Shown here: in pieces, positions 29,836-40,523 of the stretch
Layout: the number at the start of each line of letters is the position of its first letter
Numbering within the stretch: the first letter of the stretch is position 1
NCBI GenBank assembly: GCA_949358305.1
Contig: OX442322.1
Span: forward strand, 9,734,001-9,798,000
Origin: Strigamia acuminata
Taxonomy: Eukaryota > Arthropoda > Chilopoda > Geophilomorpha > Linotaeniidae
DNA: 64,000 nt
Reading direction: 5' to 3'
Made by a program: the position numbers and the translations under genes
The notes under the pieces: model-generated
What the model saw: the letters and a program-made list of their open reading frames with translations, nothing else
Told to the model about the DNA's origin: nothing
The model's database searches: none

Positions 29836-30596
29836 TGTTGCGAGCACGCGCAACATGGATTTTTTGCTATCGCAATAGCGGATTTGCTTGAATTGATCAA
29901 TTATTTAAGTTTGTGTTTAGTTAATAGTGCAGCTTAAGTTTTGGCTAAATGTTAAATGAATTTCGTGTAGTTTGTGACGTGGGAGTTATGTTTTACCTGA
30001 TTTAAGCTGTCTTTCTTAAGGTAATCTTGTATTTTTCCTTTGATTCTTTGGAGTTTTACTGCTTGGATTCGTCCAAAGAGTCGCTGCTGTTAGTTCCTAA
30101 GTTAGTTCATTTATTTGAAACACTTTGGCTTAATGTATTACGGTTTTGTGCCTTTTGTAATGATTTTATACTTGAAACTGTGTATTTTCTTGTATACGCT
30201 TTATCATTTTGTCACTAGAGGGACAATTCGCCTCTTGCGAGTGATTGTTGCCACTCGTTGCTCTAATTGTTGTAGGTTGCGCAGCAACTACACTGTGACT
30301 GTTATGTAGATTTCTAGGGTTAAGATATGTAATTTTCTCCTCTCTTTTCTGTGTACTTTTGATAGATATTAACTTTACATTAAATTCGGTTTGTTTATGT
30401 GTTATTTGGCATATTAGTGGTGAGTTCTTCCAGACACTTATTAGGCCACTTTGCAGGGATTTCAAGCAGGATTTCTCCTGCAATGCATCATCTCTTTTGG
30501 AGCTCATCACAAGTTCTAGTAAGTAGGTTTATTTGTTATAAGCTTTTTCTGTTGTCTTCTAGAGTGCCACACGGCCACAAAGCATTGCTAGAAACA
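29836..30596 (+). repeat. LARD copy B 5' LTR
   Basis: 761 bp. It starts TGTTGCGAGCACGCGCAACA (7-bp stem, 6-base loop), then a second inverted repeat GCTATCGCAATAGC, and ends GCTAGAAACA. ATTAAA at about 30379 may act as a variant poly(A) signal; E3, E5 and E6 have AATAAA there. Confidence 0.95.
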
Positions 30597-31268
30597 TTTT
30601 TGGTGCCGTTTTGCTTGACCAGGATGCAAACCAGATGCGTAGTTGCCGTGAGTTCGAAAATGGCCGAAACGGGCGCCATTTTCAAGATCAACGATTGCAT
30701 CAAGAGTTGCGTGGACTGTGTTACGTCCACCACGTCGTGTGCCACAAGCGCAGCAAGTGTGGCTGCCACACACATCGGGAATCGCCACAAAGAATGGCGA
30801 TATTTGTTTCAGGAACATCCAGTAAGTCCAGTGCGAGTGCGTTGCATGGCGGAATGCAGATGCCTCAACGTTTTGAGCTGGGCAGTTCCGTGCGTCATCG
30901 GCGTCGTCAGCACAGCACGTGGTTTGGTGTCGTTAATAAAGCGGGACGCCATTGGTCTGATCGTCGATAGCAATCACATCGGGATCGTCGGTCAAGAGAG
31001 TTTTGCAAAGATTTTCCGAGTTTTCGTGTGCCCAGCTAGTTGTACAGAACGAGGCTGTGTCCACACAGACGTGCGCCGTCTCACAAGCGACGCGGTCAAG
31101 ATTCCAGTCGAGTTGTTTCGTCTTCAGCAGAGCCAGTTTTCTCAGGCAGAATGGACGATCCAGCAAAGAGATTCGTGCCGTCAGCGCACACAGAATGGTC
31201 ACCGAGTTTGGAAGAGTCACTCTTCAAGCGTCAGTCGACCGCCAGTTAAACACAACGCAATGTACTAG
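30399..31268 (+). CDS. Possible leader ORF of LARD A/B/C (289 codons)
   Basis: The longest open frame in the A/B/C family. It starts inside the LTR, passes through the primer site and ends HNAMY across the shared leader motif. It is present unchanged in A (3771-4640, minus) and C (37822-38691, minus). E5 and E6 keep a frame with the same ending, and E3 keeps the start but ends in another register. No domain, signal peptide or known family is seen. Because three registers plus the antisense are open in 31000-31270, low stop density is an adequate explanation. Confidence 0.2.
   Translation: MLFGILVVSSSRHLLGHFAGISSRISPAMHHLFWSSSQVLVSRFICYKLFLLSSRVPHGHKALLETFLVPFCLTRMQTRCVVAVSSKMAETGAIFKINDCIKSCVDCVTSTTSCATSAASVAATHIGNRHKEWRYLFQEHPVSPVRVRCMAECRCLNVLSWAVPCVIGVVSTARGLVSLIKRDAIGLIVDSNHIGIVGQESFAKIFRVFVCPASCTERGCVHTDVRRLTSDAVKIPVELFRLQQSQFSQAEWTIQQRDSCRQRTQNGHRVWKSHSSSVSRPPVKHNAMY
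30601..30624 (+). other. LARD copy B primer-binding site (tRNA-like)
   Basis: TGGTGCCGTTTTGCTTGACC follows four T residues after the LTR. It shares TGGTGCC with Pao-1 and D. Copies A (about 4415-4438) and C (about 38466-38489) carry the same site. Confidence 0.55.
31250..31265 (+). promoter_or_regulatory. Shared leader motif ACACAACGCAATGTAC (copy B)
   Basis: Lies 653 nt inside the 5' LTR. The same motif is on the minus strand in copies A (3774-3789) and C (37825-37840). Confidence 0.5.
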
Positions 31269-32169
31269 AGTCGGCAATGAAGATTTTGTTTTTTTTGTCG
31301 ATTATATTTTCTCGTTTTCATCAAATGTTAATTTTAAGGTTTTTGGGGGATATTCTGGTTGTTTTGGGAGTTTTGGGGCGTTAGTTCTGTTTCATGCTTC
31401 TGCATACGTCGTTGTGCAAGTGTAGCTAGTTTCCACGCCTATTTGCGCCTTGTTTGGAGTCCCCTTAAACTCTAAACTTCTGTTTTTGTCCTCCTCGAAT
31501 GCGTTTTCTAGTATTAATGTCATGAGTTTCTTGTTAAAGATACTAAAGAGTAGCTTATATGAATTTATTGGCTTTTTTGTCGGAAATTAATTAGGGAGTT
31601 CCTGTCTTTAATTGTCTACAGTTAGACCTGCGGTTTTTTAAGTAGCTTGCACACGTTTTATTGAGAATTTTCGGCCCAATCCGTGCATACGGTAGTTAGT
31701 TGTATTTGAATTTTCTTTAATCCACTCCCTTTTAATTTGAAATCGCCAACTTATTATACAATAAGCTCTTTGGTCTTGAGTTCTTGTAATTTCCCAGGGT
31801 TTTTCCCTTGTTACGTGTAAACTCTTTGAGAGTTTTTTTAGGCTTACTGACAGGAGCGTCGTCACATTTGCAGATTTTTAGTGGTGTTGGCCAGTTAGTC
31901 GTCAGCTTGGGGTCGATTAACTCCCGCTTTTAGCTTTCTGCCCTACGCTAAAGTTAAATTACTAGCTATTGTGGGCCAACCAGTTCCCTCTTCTCGTCCT
32001 TCCCGCCTATCAGAGCGGCGGTCAGGGGGGTCCTTGAGTGATCTAGCTTCTTCTCGTCATGTGAGCCTGCTCTTGTGTTTGGAATGTGGACGACCTCTGG
32101 TCTTTACGTTTTGTGTCCAATGTCTTTCGTGTGTTGCACGAGTTTCCTCGTGAGATCTGGTGTCGGTCA

Positions 32170-32189
32170 CCTCTCCGCTTCGGGAGAGG
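32170..32189 (+). other. Conserved hairpin in LARD internal region
   Basis: A 7-bp perfect stem CCTCTCC/GGAGAGG with loop GCTTCG. E5 (51077-51093) keeps a CTCTC/GAGAG stem although the loop differs (CGGAAC), and E3 keeps most of the stem. Possible RNA structure. Confidence 0.35.
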
Positions 32190-35032
32190 GCACACCCGTT
32201 TGTATTCGTGTGTTTTTAGAACGTTTCTTGTTTTTAGAACGAGATTCGTTCTTTTGCTGCTCATGTCAAGCTGAGCGAGCGCTGGCCCGTGAGGTCAGTC
32301 GGTTCTTATCTGTCCGTCAAATTTCTGTTCGGTTAGATTGTGTTACGACTTGTTTGCAAGTGGGTTTGGATTTAGAAAGGCGTGTGACTTCTGTCGGTGC
32401 TGGAAGTTTAGAGCAGCCGATCCGCACCGCCCACTGGGCAAGTCCAGTTTCTGTTGTTGACCGCTACACCCAGTGTCTACCGCTGGTGATGTACGTTCTG
32501 CATTTTCGCTGTCTCTTCGTGGAAACGTCCGTAGCGTTTCATGAGTCTTCATTAGTGATTAGTCTCGCCTTTTATCGTTTAAAAAAAAAGGAAGTTTAGT
32601 TATTCTAATTCTTTGGGGCAACCTTAGAATTTGGACATTTTAGCTTATTCGTTTAGGAAATAGCTTGCTTGCTATTTTTGGGTTGTGGCTAGCTAGCGTG
32701 GCGTTAGGGTATAGGTACTTGTTTTGGATGGTCGTTCTTGCTGTGCACAGCAAGGACTGCCATTCGATGTGTTTCAGAGGGCAGGTTTGCACTGCCATAC
32801 TCTGTTAGATGTCGTGTCCGAGACAATGTCCCTGCGCCTCTTGGCGGCCCCTATTTCTACGTTGGCTTCCCGCGACTGAGTAGTTGTTGTTAGTCTTTCA
32901 TCCCTAGCTCTGCAGTGAGGCAGACATGCACTAGGCAGGGAGCCCACTCTAGGATGGGTCGAAGGACGTGTGTGTGCGGCCTTTTTGGCGCCGGCACTCG
33001 GCAACACGTTTTAGCCATTGGACGACACGTGCTTTCAGTAGAGTGGCGATTTCCGGAAGTCGGCTTGCTGATTGAAGATGTCGTCAATGGGTGTGTGAGC
33101 GAGTCAATTGTCGACTTGCAGTTGCTTACCGGTTCCAGGAATGCGGTTGGCAACTGGCAAGTCCTTGTGCTCATGTCTATGTGTGACGCCCCTCGCAATC
33201 AGGGACGTCAAGCAACCCTCCCTCTTCTCTCGTTTCTCGGTTCAATCATATTGGTTCCGACTCGGGGTGGGCCAAGCGTTCATACGGTAGCCTCCTTATT
33301 GGAGCATGGGGTTTTAACTAGATCTAGTTTCTATTTCCCCCCTCGGTTAAAGAAGTTTCAGTCTTCGTGGTAGTCTGCTCACAACAGGCTACACGGTGGC
33401 CCGAGTGCGGACGCGATGTCCATCGGGTACCTCTTTGTTCAAGGCGCATTCGTAAAGCGCAGCTCGGTTGAAAGAAAGCCACCGGTTTTAATTTCTTTTC
33501 AACGACGTGATTAGTTTTCGTGAAGGAAGTGTAGCTTCGCTTCATTTGGTTGCAGTTGCACTGCTTCCAACGTTTTTCAGTATCATATGACACCTGTTGA
33601 TCTTCAAAAAGAAGCAGGTCCCTTTCCTTTCTTTTCTCGTGGGGAGGAAATGGATTGATTATTTGGGTACGGACTTGTTCCCTCTTCGAAAAAAAAAAGC
33701 AGAAAGTTTAGTGTTTTGGAATTCTTGCTGGTTTTCACAGTTCCGGTTTGCTAGTTTCCTTTGTGAGGCCATACTTGGCCAATAGCTTTAGTGATAATAT
33801 TGACGTTTTAGCCGGTATTTATTTGCACGGAACGTGCTCGTTCTGTTTAGATAATTGAACCGTTTTTCTCTTGTTAGTTAGATAAAGTTGTGGTTGATGG
33901 GTCAGCGTGCGCGTGTTTCCTTGTCGCTGTGGACAAGAGGTCGCAGATGGTTTACACAGTCACCTGACTAAGTCTTTCCTTTTTTCTTTATTCTCTGCTC
34001 TTAGCGGTTTCGTGGGTTCATGTCAAGTCAGGGTGCGGTCAACGCCTTTGCGTGGCAGTTGCTGCGAATGGTTCGCATTGCCTGAGCTTCATGCCTTCTC
34101 GTTCTCTTTTTCCTCTTTCTGGCGTGATCATGTTAGCTAGGTGGTCATGGCTTTGGGTAAGTTGTTAGTTGGTCACTCTTTGCAAAAGAGTGGTGCCTAG
34201 GTCTTGACGGCATTTTCTAGTTCTTCGTACGAATGCTGGGTGGTTGGTCAGACGATAGGTCTGGGTCAACGCATTCATTCCCTTATTTTGCATTTTTCTT
34301 GTTTTCTAGAAAAGGGTCGTCCTTAATAGTTTATTAAGTTTGAGTTCGCAGCTCGTGTTTTCGTGCGGACGGAGGTTTCCGTGGCACGTTGCCACTTGAG
34401 CGCTGGCTCGAGGACAACGAGGCGGTGAAGTCTGCCGTGTCTCAAGTTTGTTCTTTTTTGCGTTTCAAGTTTCTTCTAGTCTTCATGTATGTCATGTTCC
34501 TTGCGAGGCCATGCTCGATCAAGAGTTTTTGTGACAGTTTTCCTTTTTTCGACGACGTTTAGTTTTCGGTTCTGAGACTTCTAACCTCGGTGTTTGGTTG
34601 GACGATTGTTTTGGACCAGCGCCTTTCCTCTCTGACAAGGATTTCTGTTCTCCCATTTTTAGTTTCCGTTTAGTTTAAGCGTCTGTCTACGGGTTGACAG
34701 ACTGAGTTTTCGGACAAGCTCCCGCAATGTTCTCACGTCGTTTTGGTTAGAAAACCCGTTCAGTCGGATTTTCTGAAGGTTCTTGCGTGTGCGCCACGTG
34801 TCTATTGGCGACGCCGTAGCCCCTTGGTGTCTGGACTAGGTCATCATGGCACGGCCCTTCTCTTTCTTCTCTCGTGTTCTAAGTTTCTTTTAGTGTCTAT
34901 GGTTTTGCCTTCGCGACTTTCACAAAGTCAAGCTTGGCTTCGATACTTTTTCTTTCCGTGCTCTTGGTTTTGATGGGGAATTCCTTCAACAGTTTTCTGC
35001 CTTGCCTTCCCTTCTTCTTTGGCCGGCAACGC

Positions 35033-35793
35033 TGTTGCGAGCACGCGCAACATGGATTTTTTGCTATCGCAATAGCGGATTTGCTTGAATTGATCAATTA
35101 TTTAAGTTTGTGTTTAGTTAATAGTGCAGCTTAAGTTTTGGCTAAATGTTAAATGAATTTCGTGTAGTTTGTGACGTGGGAGTTATGTTTTACCTGATTT
35201 AAGCTGTCTTTCTTAAGGTAATCTTGTATTTTTCCTTTGATTCTTTGGAGTTTTACTGCTTGGATTCGTCCAAAGAGTCGCTGCTGTTAGTTCCTAAGTT
35301 AGTTCATTTATTTGAAACACTTTGGCTTAATGTATTACGGTTTTGTGCCTTTTGTAATGATTTTATACTTGAAACTGTGTATTTTCTTGTATACGCTTTA
35401 TCATTTTGTCACTAGAGGGACAATTCGCCTCTTGCGAGTGATTGTTGCCACTCGTTGCTCTAATTGTTGTAGGTTGCGCAGCAACTACACTGTGACTGTT
35501 ATGTAGATTTCTAGGGTTAAGATATGTAATTTTCTCCTCTCTTTTCTGTGTACTTTTGATAGATATTAACTTTACATTAAATTCGGTTTGTTTATGTGTT
35601 ATTTGGCATATTAGTGGTGAGTTCTTCCAGACACTTATTAGGCCACTTTGCAGGGATTTCAAGCAGGATTTCTCCTGCAATGCATCATCTCTTTTGGAGC
35701 TCATCACAAGTTCTAGTAAGTAGGTTTATTTGTTATAAGCTTTTTCTGTTGTCTTCTAGAGTGCCACACGGCCACAAAGCATTGCTAGAAACA
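35033..35793 (+). repeat. LARD copy B 3' LTR
   Basis: 761 bp, matching 29836-30596 by eye. It is followed by the AAGG duplication at 35794-35797. Confidence 0.95.
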
Positions 35794-35797
35794 AAGG

Positions 35798-38493
35798 AGG
35801 CTACCGTATGAACGCTTGGCCCACCCCGAGTCGGAACCAATATGATTGAACCGAGAAACGAGAGAAGAGGGAGGGTTGCTTGACGTCCCTGATTGCGAGG
35901 GGCGTCACACATAGACATGAGCACAAGGACTTGCCAGTTGCCAACCGCATTCCTGGAACCGGTAAGCAACTGCAAGTCGACAATTGACTCGCTCACACAC
36001 CCATTGACGACATCTTCAATCAGCAAGCCGACTTCCGGAAATCGCCACTCTACTGAAAGCACGTGTCGTCCAATGGCTAAAACGTGTTGCCGAGTGCCGG
36101 CGCCAAAAAGGCCGCACACACACGTCCTTCGACCCATCCTAGAGTGGGCTCCCTGCCTAGTGCATGTCTGCCTCACTGCAGAGCTAGGGATGAAAGACTA
36201 ACAACAACTACTCAGTCGCGGGAAGCCAACGTAGAAATAGGGGCCGCCAAGAGGCGCAGGGACATTGTCTCGGACACGACATCTAACAGAGTATGGCAGT
36301 GCAAACCTGCCCTCTGAAACACATCGAATGGCAGTCCTTGCTGTGCACAGCAAGAACGACCATCCAAAACAAGTACCTATACCCTAACGCCACGCTAGCT
36401 AGCCACAACCCAAAAATAGCAAGCAAGCTATTTCCTAAACGAATAAGCTAAAATGTCCAAATTCTAAGGTTGCCCCAAAGAATTAGAATAACTAAACTTC
36501 CTTTTTTTTAAACGATAAAAGGCGAGACTAATCACTAATGAAGACTCATGAAACGCTACGGACGTTTCCACGAAGAGACAGCGAAAATGCAGAACGTACA
36601 TCACCAGCGGTAGACACTGGGTGTAGCGGTCAACAACAGAAACTGGACTTGCCCAGTGGGCGGTGCGGATCGGCTGCTCTAAACTTCCAGCACCGACAGA
36701 AGTCACACGCCTTTCTAAATCCAAACCCACTTGCAAACAAGTCGTAACACAATCTAACCGAACAGAAATTTGACGGACAGATAAGAACCGACTGACCTCA
36801 CGGGCCAGCGCTCGCTCAGCTTGACATGAGCAGCAAAAGAACGAATCTCGTTCTAAAAACAAGAAACGTTCTAAAAACACACGAATACAAACGGGTGTGC
36901 CCTCTCCCGAAGCGGAGAGGTGACCGACACCAGATCTCACGAGGAAACTCGTGCAACACACGAAAGACATTGGACACAAAACGTAAAGACCAGAGGTCGT
37001 CCACATTCCAAACACAAGAGCAGGCTCACATGACGAGAAGAAGCTAGATCACTCAAGGACCCCCCTGACCGCCGCTCTGATAGGCGGGAAGGACGAGAAG
37101 AGGGAACTGGTTGGCCCACAATAGCTAGTAATTTAACTTTAGCGTAGGGCAGAAAGCTAAAAGCGGGAGTTAATCGACCCCAAGCTGACGACTAACTGGC
37201 CAACACCACTAAAAATCTGCAAATGTGACGACGCTCCTGTCAGTAAGCCTAAAAAAACTCTCAAAGAGTTTACACGTAACAAGGGAAAAACCCTGGGAAA
37301 TTACAAGAACTCAAGACCAAAGAGCTTATTGTATAATAAGTTGGCGATTTCAAATTAAAAGGGAGTGGATTAAAGAAAATTCAAATACAACTAACTACCG
37401 TATGCACGGATTGGGCCGAAAATTCTCAATAAAACGTGTGCAAGCTACTTAAAAAACCGCAGGTCTAACTGTAGACAATTAAAGACAGGAACTCCCTAAT
37501 TAATTTCCGACAAAAAAGCCAATAAATTCATATAAGCTACTCTTTAGTATCTTTAACAAGAAACTCATGACATTAATACTAGAAAACGCATTCGAGGAGG
37601 ACAAAAACAGAAGTTTAGAGTTTAAGGGGACTCCAAACAAGGCGCAAATAGGCGTGGAAACTAGCTACACTTGCACAACGACGTATGCAGAAGCATGAAA
37701 CAGAACTAACGCCCCAAAACTCCCAAAACAACCAGAATATCCCCCAAAAACCTTAAAATTAACATTTGATGAAAACGAGAAAATATAATCGACAAAAAAA
37801 ACAAAATCTTCATTGCCGACTCTAGTACATTGCGTTGTGTTTAACTGGCGGTCGACTGACGCTTGAAGAGTGACTCTTCCAAACTCGGTGACCATTCTGT
37901 GTGCGCTGACGGCACGAATCTCTTTGCTGGATCGTCCATTCTGCCTGAGAAAACTGGCTCTGCTGAAGACGAAACAACTCGACTGGAATCTTGACCGCGT
38001 CGCTTGTGAGACGGCGCACGTCTGTGTGGACACAGCCTCGTTCTGTACAACTAGCTGGGCACACGAAAACTCGGAAAATCTTTGCAAAACTCTCTTGACC
38101 GACGATCCCGATGTGATTGCTATCGACGATCAGACCAATGGCGTCCCGCTTTATTAACGACACCAAACCACGTGCTGTGCTGACGACGCCGATGACGCAC
38201 GGAACTGCCCAGCTCAAAACGTTGAGGCATCTGCATTCCGCCATGCAACGCACTCGCACTGGACTTACTGGATGTTCCTGAAACAAATATCGCCATTCTT
38301 TGTGGCGATTCCCGATGTGTGTGGCAGCCACACTTGCTGCGCTTGTGGCACACGACGTGGTGGACGTAACACAGTCCACGCAACTCTTGATGCAATCGTT
38401 GATCTTGAAAATGGCGCCCGTTTCGGCCATTTTCGAACTCACGGCAACTACGCATCTGGTTTGCATCCTGGTCAAGCAAAACGGCACCAAAAA
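35798..38493 (-). other. LARD copy C internal region, right piece
   Basis: Equivalent to copy A 1746-4442, one base shorter in a T run. It contains the leader motif (37825-37840, minus) and primer-like site (about 38466-38489). No recognisable gene. Confidence 0.88.
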
Positions 38494-39017
38494 TGTTTCT
38501 AGCAATGCTTTGTGGCCGTGTGGCACTCTAGAAGACAACAGAAAAAGCTTATAACAAATAAACCTACTTACTAGAACTTGTGATGAGCTCCAAAAGAGAT
38601 GATGCATTGCAGGAGAAATCCTGCTTGAAATCCCTGCAAAGTGGCCTAATAAGTGTCTGGAAGAACTCACCACTAATATGCCAAATAACACATAAACAAA
38701 CCGAATTTAATGTAAAGTTAATATCTATCAAAAGTACACAGAAAAGAGAGGAGAAAATTACATATCTTAACCCTAGAAATCTACATAACAGTCACAGTGT
38801 AGTTGCTGCGCAACCTACAACAATTAGAGCAACGAGTGGCAACAATCACTCGCAAGAGGCGAATTGTCCCTCTAGTGACAAAATGATAAAGCGTATACAA
38901 GAAAATACACAGTTTCAAGTATAAAATCATTACAAAAGGCACAAAACCGTAATACATTAAGCCAAAGTGTTTCAAATAAATGAACTAACTTAGGAACTAA
39001 CAGCAGCGACTCTTTGG
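38494..39017 (-). repeat. LARD copy C 5' LTR, distal part
   Basis: 524 bp, stopping at TTGG (39014-39017), the target site of element D. Confidence 0.93.
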
Positions 39018-40523
39018 TGTAGCAAACAACCTTGGATCTCACAGGAAAAGACTGGCGAATTGGTCACCAAACTCTGGAAACCGCCCGAGACTGTATAGTG
39101 GATGATGAAACAAGTTGAATTCTCAGCCCAAGTTGTAGGCCTAAATGCATCTGGAGAAATTAGGCCCAACTGCATTTAGTTGAAGTGATTAAAGCAGCTC
39201 TCTGGATACTGGGGAAAAAACCTTGTGCCTTCAGTGAGGAGGAGAGCATGCAAAACTCTCTACTCACTCATTATCATGTTTCTTGTAGCAGAAAACCAGA
39301 TCAGAAATGATTCACCCAAAGCAGAGTAAAAACACATCAACTGGCTTTATTCTTAACAACAGATAACAACTATTGCTTCTTTAGCAACCTACTCTAACAA
39401 CAGTGCGCCTAGCAACTAAATCATAGCAACAACAAGCTACAATGCAATGATGCAACAATGGCGTAATTCAATCTGAACTAAAATAGCTTAAAACCTATGT
39501 ACATTTGTTCTTAAAACATAAATAGAATTTAGACAAAATAAAGCAATGAAACCAAGGCAAAACTCAATCTAAAATATACTTAACAATTAACAAAGCAAAA
39601 AGAAGATTAACAACCAATGGCAAGGCAGCCTACCTCAATACTCATCTCTGCACTTGTTTGTAAAGTTAAGTGAAATTAACAAATGTACAGTTAAAACACT
39701 TCTATAAAATCACAAAGTATTAAAATAAATATTGCTACCCAGCTTGCTATGTTCTAGGAAAATCTCCCAGCAGTGCTCAAACACAAAGAGAACCGCTCCT
39801 TTCCAAAATGGCGGCCAGGCAGTTGCTAACTGCCGTGAATGAGAGCAGAAACGAGTCAAACAGACTTCCAGGGTCGACCAAGGCATGACAACAGCGCTGG
39901 GACTTCCAAACTCAGTGTGGGGACGTTGCAGGGAAGCCAAACGAGGCGTTTCCTGGTCTCTCTCTCTCCCGAACACGATCCCAATGCGCTCATGTGCACT
40001 CAAATGCCAAGGACACCCAAAACCGTTTGTTTCTTGCTGTCCCACGTCTCCAATGAGCATCAAAACACTAAAACATCCAGCAAAGGTTAGCAACCGTCAA
40101 AACAATATGTAAAACCTCTTTAAAACTAATAAATACACAGTTTCCTGAATCCAGTTGACCTATGCTATGGCGATTATGCTGAGAATATACACTCAGCTCA
40201 TTCACAAGTGTACTGGAACCCGAACCGAACACAAAAACGTCTCAAAAGCAAATAACAGAGGTAAACAACTAATAACAAATACTAAAACAACCACAAAACG
40301 ATCAAAGACATATCCCCTGACCAATTCCAGGTGCGATCGACAACACGACAACCGCCGAGGTCTGCTCTGCATGCGACCGTCGGTCAAAACCGGCAACTGG
40401 ACATCTCAGATATGTCCCAAACTCATGGTCAAAACTATGGACTAAAATTAAAAAGATCTTCTACCATTTTCAGAGGTGAAACGCGAGTCTTCTAATCTTT
40501 TTGTTGCGTCCTTGCTCGCAACA
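39018..40523 (-). repeat. Element D 3' LTR
   Basis: 1506 bp, from plus-strand TGTAGCAAACAACC to CCTTGCTCGCAACA. It matches 46051-47556. Confidence 0.95.

Larger units (their letters stand above)
30597..35032 (+). other. LARD copy B internal region, no recognisable gene
   Basis: 4436 bp. In order: primer site, leader with motif at 31250-31265, a region with hairpins (CCTCTCC/GGAGAGG stem at 32170-32189; palindrome CTTGCTGTGCACAGCAAG near 32740), and a pyrimidine-rich 3' end (34985-35020) running into GGCCGGCAACGC and the LTR. No RT, integrase, protease or gag similarity. Confidence 0.82.
29836..35793 (+). mobile_element. LARD copy B, intact non-autonomous LTR element
   Basis: Complete 5958-bp plus-strand element with 761-bp LTRs (29836-30596, 35033-35793) that look identical, and a 4436-bp internal region. 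It is flanked by AAGG on both sides; the empty site AATAAGGAGGC is visible in copy A near 1740. It lies in the opposite orientation to its host C. It has a primer-like site, leader motif and pyrimidine tract but no pol genes. This is the cleanest reference copy of the family in the window. Confidence 0.96.

Noticed and set aside
28313-38493. Simple segmental duplication or tandem copy of 1-4442
   Set aside because: LTR boundaries, opposite orientation of B and 4-bp duplications show separate retrotransposition events rather than a segmental duplication.
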